Notes under the pieces: model-generated
The model's database searches: none
What the model was told of the DNA's origin: nothing
The model's input: only the letters and a program-made list of their open reading frames with translations
Program-made: the position numbers and the translations under genes
Part shown: piece by piece, positions 1 to 6,038 of the stretch
Numbering within the stretch: position 1 is the first letter of the stretch
How the letters are laid out: each line of letters begins with the position of its first letter
Assembly: GCA_036752465.1 (NCBI GenBank)
Contig: DAIOSQ010000073.1
Coordinates: 1-9,543, forward strand
Length of the DNA: 9,543 nucleotides
Direction: 5' to 3'
Source of the DNA: DAIOSQ01 sp036752465
GTDB taxonomy: Bacteria; Pseudomonadota; Gammaproteobacteria; Legionellales; Legionellaceae

Positions 1-63
1 GCGCACGGTCACGCCCACGGGCTCGTTTTAGATCGGAGTTTTGTCCAAACTCCAGTAGATGAA

Positions 64-702
64 GTGGATAAGGAATTAGAAAGAAGAGGGCACAAATTCT
101 GTAGATACGCCGATGATCAAAACGTGTACGTTAGATCGAGGCGAGCTGGAGAACGAGTATTCGAATCGATACAACAGTTCCTGGAAAAGAGACTCAAGCT
201 TAAGATAAACGAACAGAAGAGCGCTGTTGCCCTGGTAAAAGAGCGTAAGTTCTTAGGGTTTCGAGTGCAAATGGATGGCCGGATATCGATAGCGCCTGAG
301 ACGATGCAACGAGCTAAAGACAAGATACGTCAGCTCACTTGGAGAAGTCGCGGCAGGAGTTTCGAAGTGGTGATAGAAGAACTAAACCAATATCTTCGTG
401 GATGGATAGGATACTATCACTTAAGCTCAGCGCGCAGTGTGTGGGAGAAGCTAGACGCCTGGATAAGGCGTAAACTTCGATGCTACAAATTGAAGCAAAA
501 GAGGCGAGGTAGTACCATTGTGAAGTACCTGATAAGTCTTGGCATAGCAGAAGTAGAGGCACGTCAATTGGGCTCATCGGGAAAGGGGTGGTGGCGTTTA
601 TCACGAACACGATCGCTTCATCGGGCGCTGAATAATGCTTGGTTTGAAGAACGGGGACTCATTCGTCTAGAGGATAGATGGATGCAGTTGCTAAAAGCTT
701 AA
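64..702 (+). CDS. ltrA: Group II intron reverse transcriptase/maturase, 5'-truncated remnant
   Basis: C-terminal half of a group II intron-encoded protein, which normally splices its host intron and reverse-transcribes it into new DNA sites. Seen here: the catalytic YADD box (residues 16-19) in RYADD, the following RT motifs with FLGF at about 64-67, and a maturase (X/thumb) domain with LRGWIGYYHLS at about 111-121; the C-terminus GLIRLEDRW is typical of introns without an endonuclease domain. Family members are about 400-480 residues; this has 212, so RT motifs 1-4 are missing. The first 57 bases stay open in this frame but encode AHGHAHGLVLDRSFVQTP, which does not match the expected SNI(L/V)LDE lead-in, so foreign sequence joins at about 50-57. 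The GTG at 64 is only a formal start. Catalytically dead by inference; the maturase domain alone might still aid splicing. Intron RNA domains V and VI follow directly. Confidence 0.85.
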   Translation: MDKELERRGHKFCRYADDQNVYVRSRRAGERVFESIQQFLEKRLKLKINEQKSAVALVKERKFLGFRVQMDGRISIAPETMQRAKDKIRQLTWRSRGRSFEVVIEELNQYLRGWIGYYHLSSARSVWEKLDAWIRRKLRCYKLKQKRRGSTIVKYLISLGIAEVEARQLGSSGKGWWRLSRTRSLHRALNNAWFEERGLIRLEDRWMQLLKA

Positions 703-705
703 CTG

Positions 706-777
706 AAACCGCCGTATGCGACATCGCTTGTACGGTGGTGTGAGAGGACGGGGGCCGTAAGGCCCCTCCTACTCGAT
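706..777 (+). ncRNA. Group II intron RNA domains V and VI (3' end of intron)
   Basis: Immediately after the maturase stop codon lies a hairpin whose outer stem is ACCGCCGTA (708-716) pairing with TACGGTGGT (731-739), closed by GCG-ACAT-CGC. This is the size and shape of catalytic domain V. It is followed by a second hairpin (743-774) in which GGGGCC and GGCCCC enclose a GTAA tetraloop, fitting domain VI, and by a terminal AT at 776-777 as expected for an intron 3' end. The ribozyme 3' part therefore looks intact while the 5' domains are outside or lost. The exact 3' splice site is inferred. Confidence 0.7.
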
Positions 778-799
778 GCTGGGGATTTTTCATAAAGTC

Positions 800-827
800 G
801 AGGTAAATTAATGCCTGGCTTTACCTC
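800..827. repeat. Short inverted repeat downstream of the intron end
   Basis: GAGGTAAA (800-807) and TTTACCTC (820-827) are perfect 8-bp inverted repeats around a 12-base loop, about 20 bp past the intron 3' end. There is no T-tract on either strand, so it is a weak terminator candidate at best. Some bacterial group II introns insert near terminator-like stems, which is why it is recorded. It also lies 3' of the broken small gene ending at 871 on the minus strand and could serve that transcript. Confidence 0.35.
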
Positions 828-870
828 ATTGAATAAGTCTGTGGCGAGTATGACTCTCGGTTAAGAAATC

Positions 871-1190
871 TTACACAGGTCCTCTTGATGAGTTTGATGA
901 ACCATGCTCCGGTGCATTTATTTTTTCAAGATGGGTTCGAAGATAAGCAGTGATGTCTCGAAAAGTTAGAGATACAAGATTATCCTCATCATCAACAGCA
1001 AGACCCCCTAGCCCAGTGACACTTTTTTTAATGAGTTCTTTCAAGTATTGTCGATCCGGTTCCAAATCAGTATGCCTTCCCAGTCGAATATTTTTTTATC
1101 CAGATTATACGTGATTGATCCTTGATTTCTTTCGAAATAAGCAATCAATCGTGTTAATTTATCGACTTCAGTTTCAGGTGCTTTAAACAT
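871..1190 (-). pseudogene. Small hypothetical gene split by a -1 frameshift in an A7 run
   Basis: Family not recognised. On the minus strand, ATG at 1190 follows a good ribosome binding site (GAGGAG, 8 bases upstream) and the promoter at 1226-1254. The first frame reads MFKAPETEVDKLTRLIAYF and onward, then hits a stop after 50 codons, just below 1050. The second part is open in another frame to a stop at 871, containing LGGLAVDDEDNLVSLTFRD. Adding one A to the seven-A run (T1091-1097 on the plus strand) joins both into a smooth 106-residue protein (NLDKKNIRLGRHTDLEPD across the join), which strongly indicates one ancestral gene. The restored protein is soluble and charged, with no signal peptide or membrane segment. 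The break could be true decay, transcriptional slippage on the A run, or a homopolymer sequencing error; I cannot decide from sequence alone. Confidence 0.7.
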
Positions 1191-1225
1191 GATGTACTCC
1201 TCATCTGAGGGAATTATTATGTTTT

Positions 1226-1254
1226 ATTATAGCGCATTTTAGTTGAATTGAAAA
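1226..1254 (-). promoter_or_regulatory. Sigma-70 promoter for the small gene at 871-1190
   Basis: On the minus strand TTTTCA (1249-1254, 4/6 match to TTGACA) is followed after exactly 17 bp by a perfect TATAAT (1226-1231). Transcription would start near 1219, giving a leader of about 30 bases that contains the GAGGAG ribosome binding site before ATG 1190. The palindromic repeat element begins only 12 bp upstream of the -35 box. Confidence 0.65.
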
Positions 1255-1266
1255 TAACTCGAGTTT

Positions 1267-1353
1267 CTCTGTACGGTACGATTTTTAGGTCCGTCGTTGC
1301 GAGGAGCGTAGCGACGAAGCAATCCAGTGACCTTAAAATCGTACCGTACAGAG
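1267..1353. repeat. 87-bp palindromic dispersed repeat / MITE-like element
   Basis: Arms 1267-1291 and 1329-1353 are 25-bp inverted repeats with a single mismatch, beginning CTCTGTACGGTACGATTTT. The centre (1292-1328) holds the motif TTGCGAGGAGCGTAGCGACG followed by AAGCAAT, which also folds back on itself (CGTCG/CGACG, TTGC/GCAA). This core resembles a short palindromic repeat I know as dispersed in several bacterial genomes, including Rickettsia and Legionella relatives. It encodes nothing and, as RNA, would form a long hairpin. It sits exactly at the 5' edge of the IS110 transposase remnant and just upstream of the promoter of the neighbouring minus-strand gene. Confidence 0.8.
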
Positions 1354-1355
1354 CG

Positions 1356-1679
1356 AATAATTTTAAAAATGGCCGCCACTTCTCTGCCTTTTTAGGATGA
1401 GTTCCCAAGGAACACTCTAGTGGAGGAAAGCAATGTTTGATGTCAATCAGTAAACGAGGGGATCGATATATCCGAAGTTTGCTGGTACATGGGGGCCGAG
1501 CAGTTGTAAAAAACGCAGGCAAAAAAGACAACTATTTAAATCGCTGGGTACATCGAGTATATAAAGAACGCGGGTATAATAAAGCAGCTGTTGCTGTTGC
1601 GAATAAAAAGGCACGGCATATGTGGGCTATTATGACCTATAGCGATAAATACGTTGATCATTTAAAGCTCTGTGCTTGA
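1356..1679 (+). pseudogene. IS110/IS1111-family transposase, C-terminal remnant with internal stop
   Basis: Reading frame 1356-1679 gives NNFKNGRHFSAFLG, a TGA stop at 1398-1400, then VPKEHSSGGKQCLMSISKRG, GDRYIRSLLVHGGRAV and AVAVANKKARHMWAIMTYSD. This is the conserved C-terminal (Transposase_20-type) region of IS110-family DEDD transposases; family members usually read LG(L/W)VP at the stop, so TGG to TGA is the likely mutation. An ATG at 1437 opens an 80-codon C-terminal piece, which alone lacks the N-terminal DEDD catalytic domain. The coding match begins right where the palindromic repeat ends; no transposase sequence is visible upstream of that repeat. Non-functional by inference. Confidence 0.85.
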
Positions 1680-2010
1680 ATAGGAATTTAAATGATGAAA
1701 AACAAGCATTGATTACAAAAAAGCCAGGTTTATAAGTGCTAATGAACAACCGTGGAGATAAAAGACCTACCTTAGTTTTGCAAAGAACAGCTGATGTGAA
1801 AATAGTAAAACTTACTCTGTGAATACCTGACCTATACGATGGATGTAATATCCGAGGGCTCGATAAGGAAACAGAGTGCGAATATCATCAAGGCCCGAGC
1901 ACATAAAATAAGTTGCTCATTAATGGTCGGATATACGTATGCAAATACTTCACTTTTCATATGGCTGATTACTTGCAAAAACGGATGAGTCCATATACGT
2001 ATTAGATCGC
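1680..2010 (+). mobile_element. IS110/IS1111 downstream non-coding region (possible guide-RNA source)
   Basis: About 330 bases after the transposase remnant carry no credible ORF. They contain stretches that look like IS110-family non-coding DNA, such as ATATCATCAAGGCCCGAGC (1884-1902) and the near-repeated ATATACGTAT (1931-1940 and 1993-2002). IS1111-group elements carry their target-specifying (seek/bridge-type) RNA downstream of the transposase, so this is where such an RNA would lie. Possible pairing GCTCG/CGAGC (near 1859 and 1897) is weak. The right end is not defined by sequence; 2010 is approximate, and the csbD promoter must lie within or just after this segment. Confidence 0.45.
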
Positions 2011-2048
2011 TGGTTGTCCAAAGTCCAGCTTAATAGGAGCACATATAA

Positions 2049-2246
2049 ATGAATAAAGATATTTTTGAAGGTAAGTGGGAAGAAACCAAAGGGAAAAAGA
2101 AGCAATTGTGGGGGAAGCTCACGGATGATGATTTCAAAGTTATAGAAGGTAATCATCAAGAGATTTTCGGTACATTGCAAAAACATTATGGTTACACTAA
2201 AGAGCAGGTTGAAGAAGCTGTAAAAGATTTTAAAAGCAAACCTTAA
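2049..2246 (+). CDS. csbD: CsbD family stress-response protein
   Basis: A 65-residue CsbD-like (UPF0337/YjbJ-type) protein, a small soluble helical protein commonly induced by general stress; its biochemical role is not established. The sequence shows the family pattern: F-G-W-E-KG at residues 6-15 (FEGKWEETKG), a basic KKKQLWGKLTDDD stretch, the central IEGN motif at about 35-38, and the tail GYTKEQVEEAVKDF. Length is normal and the gene is intact. ATG 2049 follows AGGAG at 2036-2040, a good ribosome binding site. It sits directly downstream of IS110 debris, so its transcription may start within that remnant; a weak TTGCAA (1973-1978) with TACGTA (1996-2001) at 17-bp spacing is the only promoter-like pair I see. 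It is convergent with the next gene. Confidence 0.93.
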   Translation: MNKDIFEGKWEETKGKKKQLWGKLTDDDFKVIEGNHQEIFGTLQKHYGYTKEQVEEAVKDFKSKP

Positions 2247-2271
2247 TTATTTATCGTTTCCTTTACGGAGT

Positions 2272-2302
2272 CTGGGGTAGTGTGGTTTGAACACTACCCC
2301 AG
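2272..2302. terminator. Strong stem-loop between convergent genes
   Basis: CTGGGGTAGTGT (2272-2283) and ACACTACCCCAG (2291-2302) form a perfect GC-rich 12-bp stem with a 7-base loop, 25 bases after the csbD stop and 88 bases before the convergent gene's stop. Neither strand has a T-tract right after the stem, so it may act as a bidirectional transcript end or RNA stabiliser rather than a classic intrinsic terminator. Confidence 0.6.
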
Positions 2303-2390
2303 GTGTATCAAGCAACCCATGCCAGCAACCAAGCTGAGCTCTGTAAACGACGCAAAGCTTAATGCCTGATAGTTGCTGACGAACGGGTAT

Positions 2391-3746
2391 TTAGCAAACG
2401 CGGCTTGGTCGAGGCTCATGGACATAATTTGGCTGTTTAGCCAATAGTCGGTCAATATGCCTGGCAAAGATGGCCGTTTGTTGTGGCGTACAACGGTAAG
2501 TTTTGCTATAAAGCTCAACTAAAAAAGGCTTTACTTCTTCGTCCGGCAAAGGATTGTCTAGTTGCAATATCGAAGCCTCCAACGCATGAAAAAACATGGC
2601 ATCTATGATTAAATCAGCACACTCACTTTTTAAAAAACATATCAAGTTATTGGCTGCTTCGTGATAACTTTGTGGTTCAAACCCCCACTTGATGTTGTCA
2701 GTGATTTCAAACCATTGCAAAATATTCTCCATCAGAGAGCCACGGGGTATATTTTTGGCTGCGATCCATTTACTAACCGGCCATCGACGAGGCGACATCA
2801 CCTGTGTTTCCGGAACTTCTTTAATTACGTCTAAGGGTAAGACGGTACCCAGTGACGTATAAAATACACCTCTGTATGTTTGCCGATGCTCATGACTGTA
2901 CACCACGGCAAACTCAGGATGAGTCTTAGCAAAACTAATATCCGTTTTGTCAATATCTAGCACAATTATGCGCCTCATATCGATGGCTTGATTGGCAGGA
3001 ATTGACGGCAAAGTATCGGTTCTGTACTTGATGCAAATAATGCGCCGTGTGTTTGATTCATGGGTAAAGTGCTTGGCTAGCCACATAACTGATAACCCAC
3101 CCCCCATGGTGACGATGTCCACATTGTTTGGAATGTGATCCGGCGGTTGTTTGTATATTTCAATATTGCTGCGGTGCGCCATCCCACCCATCGTTAGTAT
3201 TTTAGGGACTCGGTACCAAAAATAAAAACAGGTATCTTCAGCGGCCTGTAAGCTCACCTCACCTATGCTTTGTTGAATGGTAATGTTAAAGTTTTTGTCG
3301 GCCAATTGCTTAATCGCAGGATTGCCATAGTACACCGGAATGCGGTAGTCTTCTTCTATGGTTCTTAATGCCTCAATACGCAATTCCTGTACTTGCCTTA
3401 GGGTGAGGATTTTATCTAAGTTATGTTGCGGGTAAAGTCTTGCAAACATATCTCTGGCAACTTTCGGCAATCCTGGTTGCGTTTGCCCCCAACTTTCATC
3501 TAAATAGGACTGATGAACCGTGTCAAGCCAAAACTCCGGGCAAATTAAGCGCAACTGTGGGTGCTGGTCTATGCCGTGTTTGCGCAAAGAGGCTAACACT
3601 GCAAACAGCGCCGTATTGTTGCCAATGACCAACTCCGGTCTAGGTGGGCTAAGAAACCATAATGACCGTCGAGCTAGCTTGGAATACGCAGGGTTAAATG
3701 GTTTCAGAAAAAGATCTAGGGCGTGTGTTCGAGTAAAAAATTTCAT
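2391..3746 (-). CDS. Hypothetical protein, possible degenerate flavin-monooxygenase-like fold
   Basis: A 451-residue protein I do not recognise. ATG at 3746 is chosen because GGAGAG lies 6 bases upstream; a start at 3764 (six more residues) has no such site. No signal peptide or clear membrane span. Two Rossmann-like segments are visible: PELVIGNNTALFAVLASL at 37-54, where GNNTAL occupies the place of a GxGxxG loop, and VDIVTMGGGLSVMWLAKHF at 209-227. The latter is preceded by PKILTMGGMAHRSNIEIY (181-198), the order seen in class B flavin monooxygenases/ornithine hydroxylases (GG-P, HS-Y, then a second GxGxS NADPH loop). The first loop lacks the canonical glycines, so FAD binding is doubtful; this fold call is inference. 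The C-terminal 200 residues resemble nothing I know. It is monocistronic, convergent with csbD and divergent from the 4219-5944 operon. Confidence 0.75.
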   Translation of the reverse strand: MKFFTRTHALDLFLKPFNPAYSKLARRSLWFLSPPRPELVIGNNTALFAVLASLRKHGIDQHPQLRLICPEFWLDTVHQSYLDESWGQTQPGLPKVARDMFARLYPQHNLDKILTLRQVQELRIEALRTIEEDYRIPVYYGNPAIKQLADKNFNITIQQSIGEVSLQAAEDTCFYFWYRVPKILTMGGMAHRSNIEIYKQPPDHIPNNVDIVTMGGGLSVMWLAKHFTHESNTRRIICIKYRTDTLPSIPANQAIDMRRIIVLDIDKTDISFAKTHPEFAVVYSHEHRQTYRGVFYTSLGTVLPLDVIKEVPETQVMSPRRWPVSKWIAAKNIPRGSLMENILQWFEITDNIKWGFEPQSYHEAANNLICFLKSECADLIIDAMFFHALEASILQLDNPLPDEEVKPFLVELYSKTYRCTPQQTAIFARHIDRLLAKQPNYVHEPRPSRVC

Positions 3747-3764
3747 GATTCTCTCCAATTGCAT

Positions 3765-4218
3765 ACAATTTAGCCAGGCCGTGTGTATTGATGCATTACT
3801 GTTGAGAACTTGTTGGTTCGTTAGCAGTCAAGCAAATGCTCAATGATGACTTTTCGCCAACACTCTGACTGAGGGCGCGATAAGTCACATCTAAATCTAG
3901 GAAATAAAACCGAATTTTACAAGTCAATTCGTGAAATTTTTTGCTACGCGGTCACTGTTGCAAATTTAACACAGAGAATACTCGATGATTGCGATGTGTG
4001 TACAATGATTGCATGTAGCGGCGGCAATCTTGTTAAGCGTGCAGATAACACTTGCCGCCATTGACAAAGCAAGATACCCTTCTGTGCAGAGACTAATAAT
4101 CCTGAAAAACGCAGTTGCAAACGGCTCTTGCAATTGCTCGCTACGGATATAGCAGCAACGCCATATTCCCGGTTTTATTCATCAGCAACCGTCTGATGAC
4201 TTAAGAGATAAGGCTTCA
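3765..4218. other. Non-coding divergent intergenic region
   Basis: About 450 bases between the divergent gene at 3746 and the operon beginning at 4219-4281. I see no convincing ORF, tRNA or consensus promoter. It contains the hairpin at 4020-4059, a TTGACA at 4061-4066 without a well-spaced -10, and an isolated TACAAT at 4001-4006. Promoters for both flanking units should lie here; their weakness against the sigma-70 consensus suggests activator dependence or another sigma factor, which is inference. Confidence 0.5.
4020..4059. repeat. Two-part inverted repeat / hairpin in intergenic region
   Basis: GGCGGCAA (4020-4027) and TTGCCGCC (4052-4059) are perfect 8-bp inverted repeats, and inside them TGTTA (4031-4035) pairs with TAACA (4046-4050), giving a stepped 40-base stem-loop. 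No T-tract follows. It could be a regulator binding site, a cruciform, or part of a leader RNA for the downstream operon. Confidence 0.5.
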
Positions 4219-4284
4219 ATGATGGAACGAATCAAGATAATATCACAGCGTACGGATCTTGCTGTAGGAGGTCTTCGCGTATGA
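4219..4284 (+). CDS. Possible 21-codon leader ORF overlapping the next start
   Basis: ATGATGGAACGA at 4219 opens a 21-codon frame (MMERIKIISQRTDLAVGGLR, then V) whose TGA stop overlaps the ATG of the next gene in an ATGA arrangement at 4281-4284. AAGG about 6 bases before the start is a plausible ribosome binding site. The 4-bp overlap is what one expects of translational coupling, so it may be a leader peptide for the operon. It is too short to show a family and could be chance; the AGGAGG of the next gene lies inside it. Confidence 0.35.
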   Translation: MMERIKIISQRTDLAVGGLRV

Positions 4285-4511
4285 AAAGAATTACAACGGC
4301 ATTAAGTAGGCAATTACGGCCACATCTGCATAGATTTTTTCCGCCAACATCTGAATATTTAAATACACCTCCTAACAAAAAAATGACCGAAATAGCGACT
4401 ATGGCAGCGGTGCAAACGATAGAAACAATAGCCATGACACCACAAGAAATCAGCGAAGCACGCAAAGCAGCAGTTGAGGCCAGTGAAGCACGTAAGACTT
4501 GCGACTATTAA
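4281..4511 (+). CDS. Small hypothetical protein, 76 aa
   Basis: Not recognised. ATG 4281 has an excellent ribosome binding site (AGGAGG, about 8 bases upstream). The N-terminus is basic and proline-rich (SRQLRPHLHRFFPPTSEY); the C-terminal half is helical and alanine/glutamate-rich with an internal repeat, SEARKAAVEASEARK (57-71). No signal peptide or membrane span. The stop at 4509-4511 is only 3 bases before the DUF3429 start, so the two are probably translationally coupled. The opposite strand is also open here (4232-4465) and hydrophobic, but lacks a ribosome binding site; I favour the plus strand for its site and operon fit. Confidence 0.6.
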   Translation: MKRITTALSRQLRPHLHRFFPPTSEYLNTPPNKKMTEIATMAAVQTIETIAMTPQEISEARKAAVEASEARKTCDY

Positions 4512-4514
4512 ACT

Positions 4515-4946
4515 ATGATGCTTGAAAAACACAACTTATTAGCCCGCATGCTCACCTATGGTGGCATCATGCCTTTTTGCCTATTGGTCATGGCCAGTGC
4601 TGTACATGTTGCTGGATTTAATGTGCGCTTGGCCTTAATGACCTATGCTGCAGTGATCATTGCATTTATTGCCGGCATACACTGGGCTGTATACCTATTG
4701 ACGGCAGAGCGTGCTTTGCCTAATTTATTGCTGCACAGCAATATAAGCACCCTACTCGGATGGGGGGCTATTTTTATCGGTCATTATCAGCTTACCCTAA
4801 TGCTGCAGGGCATATGTTTTATCTATTTGCTGTATATAGATTTTGCTCTCTATAGACAAGCAATTATCGCCAAATGGTTTTTTAAGCTGCGCATCGTCGC
4901 CAGCAGCTTGGTATTATCGCTGCTGGTGGTTGGCTGCTGCGTATGA
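4515..4946 (+). CDS. DUF3429 family inner-membrane protein
   Basis: A 143-residue multi-pass membrane protein of the DUF3429 type, function unknown. Hydrophobic segments lie at about 14-34, 38-62, 71-89, 93-113 and 126-142. Family-like features are LTYGGIMPF at 13-21 and IAGIHWAVYL at 52-61, with the conserved GIHW. Length is normal. There are two adjacent ATGs (4515, 4518); the ribosome binding site is weak, so initiation probably depends on coupling to the upstream stop at 4511. Its stop overlaps the ATG of the FAD oxidoreductase by 4 bp (ATGA at 4943-4946), indicating coordinated expression and perhaps a shared membrane-linked role. Confidence 0.85.
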   Translation: MMLEKHNLLARMLTYGGIMPFCLLVMASAVHVAGFNVRLALMTYAAVIIAFIAGIHWAVYLLTAERALPNLLLHSNISTLLGWGAIFIGHYQLTLMLQGICFIYLLYIDFALYRQAIIAKWFFKLRIVASSLVLSLLVVGCCV

Positions 4947-5944
4947 AGACCCGCATTGCCATTATAGGCGCTGGCATCTCCGGATTAACCCTGGCTATGC
5001 ATCTACGAGACCATGCCGAGGTAACAGTATTTGAAAAAGCGCGTGGGGTAGGCGGCCGTATGTCAACTCGTCACGCCGCACCTTTTAGCTTTGATCACGG
5101 CGCACAATTTTTTACCGTACGCAGCGCCGCATTTAAACAATTTCTTGCGCCCTATCTGACTGCCGGCCTGGTACAACCATGGCAAGGTCAAGTCGTTAAT
5201 CTTCAGCCAGATCAAGCGCCCACTGAGCGCATTTGGCAGGAACCACATTATGTTGCCGTACCCGGCATGAATCAACTATGCAAACAATTAGGCACCGACA
5301 GCACGATCGTACTCAATTGTGAGCTCGCCCCCATCACCAAACAAACCAAACAAGGCTGGCAGCTATTAGATAAGCAGGGGCATATGCACGGTTATTTTGA
5401 TTGGGTCATCTCAACTGCACCCACGGAACAAACCCACACGCTGTTTGCAAACATCCTACCTGCAGCCAAACAACTCCCGCAGGACCCTTACGTCGCTTGT
5501 TTTGCGCTCATGCTGGGATGGCAAACACCATGGCAGCAACCATGGATTGCTGCCAGCGTCAGCAACAGCCCAATACAATGGATTGCAGTTAATTCGAGCA
5601 AGCCACAACGAGATAAGCGCCTAACAGCCCTGGTCGTACATAGCGCGCACGCATGGGCACAAGCACATCTAGCAACCGATCGGCAAGAAATTACAGCCAT
5701 CTTACACCAAACCTTACAATCGCTGCTGCCATTTGCTGTCAGTGAGCCAAGTTATTGCGCACTACATCTATGGCGATACGCCCTTTTAGACCGCAAGCTG
5801 CCGATGAGTCTGCAATATCCACCTTATTTTAACCCAGATTTGCAGTTAGCCAGTGTCGGCGATTGGTGCAGTCGTTCGCGCATTGAAGATGCTTGGCAAA
5901 ATGCGACAGATCTCCTGACTCACTTCGGTCTTTGCGCTCCTTAG
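4943..5944 (+). CDS. FAD-dependent oxidoreductase, renalase-like (COG3380 type)
   Basis: A 333-residue flavoprotein of the renalase/amine-oxidase-like NAD(P)/FAD-binding family; full length and apparently intact. Seen: the dinucleotide-binding loop GAGISG at 9-14 with preceding beta strand IAII; the ribose-binding acidic end VTVFEKARGVGGRMSTR at 27-43, where E31 should bind the FAD ribose; the family hallmark FDHGAQFFT at 50-58; and the C-terminal FAD-contact motif SVGDWCSRSRIEDAW at 304-318. No signal peptide, so cytoplasmic. Substrate cannot be read from sequence; relatives oxidise NAD(P)H isomers or remain uncharacterised. It is last in the operon, overlapping the DUF3429 gene by 4 bp. No clear terminator follows. 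Confidence 0.9.
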   Translation: MKTRIAIIGAGISGLTLAMHLRDHAEVTVFEKARGVGGRMSTRHAAPFSFDHGAQFFTVRSAAFKQFLAPYLTAGLVQPWQGQVVNLQPDQAPTERIWQEPHYVAVPGMNQLCKQLGTDSTIVLNCELAPITKQTKQGWQLLDKQGHMHGYFDWVISTAPTEQTHTLFANILPAAKQLPQDPYVACFALMLGWQTPWQQPWIAASVSNSPIQWIAVNSSKPQRDKRLTALVVHSAHAWAQAHLATDRQEITAILHQTLQSLLPFAVSEPSYCALHLWRYALLDRKLPMSLQYPPYFNPDLQLASVGDWCSRSRIEDAWQNATDLLTHFGLCAP

Positions 5945-6038
5945 TGGCAAGCCTCTCATACACTTTTTTGGCGCCGCAATGCAGATTTTTGCAATTTACC
6001 GCTAGACACCCTTGTCGAGCCCACATTCCGCAGTAAAA

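Noticed and set aside
117..610. Minus-strand open frames opposite the maturase remnant
   Set aside because: They are shadows of a recognised plus-strand protein with YADD and maturase motifs and show no family features of their own.
1267..1353. Reading the long palindrome as an intrinsic terminator
   Set aside because: The arms are far longer than needed, the stem lacks a T-tract, and the core matches a dispersed repeat type.
3440..3846. Two plus-strand ORFs overlapping the 5' part of the 2391-3746 gene
   Set aside because: Antisense shadows of a 451-codon gene with a good ribosome binding site; composition (Cys/Ser/Arg-rich) is not protein-like.
4061..4100. TTGACA with downstream AATAAT as a sigma-70 promoter for the 4281-5944 operon
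   Set aside because: The spacing is about 28 bp, far from the usual 16-18 bp, and no better -10 lies at the right distance.
4232..4465. Minus-strand 77-codon hydrophobic ORF opposite the 76-aa gene
   Set aside because: No ribosome binding site and no operon fit; the plus-strand frame has AGGAGG and is tightly spaced to DUF3429. Not fully excluded as a small membrane protein.
5063..5700. Several short ORFs in other frames of the FAD oxidoreductase
   Set aside because: Shadows of a gene with complete FAD-binding motifs from end to end.
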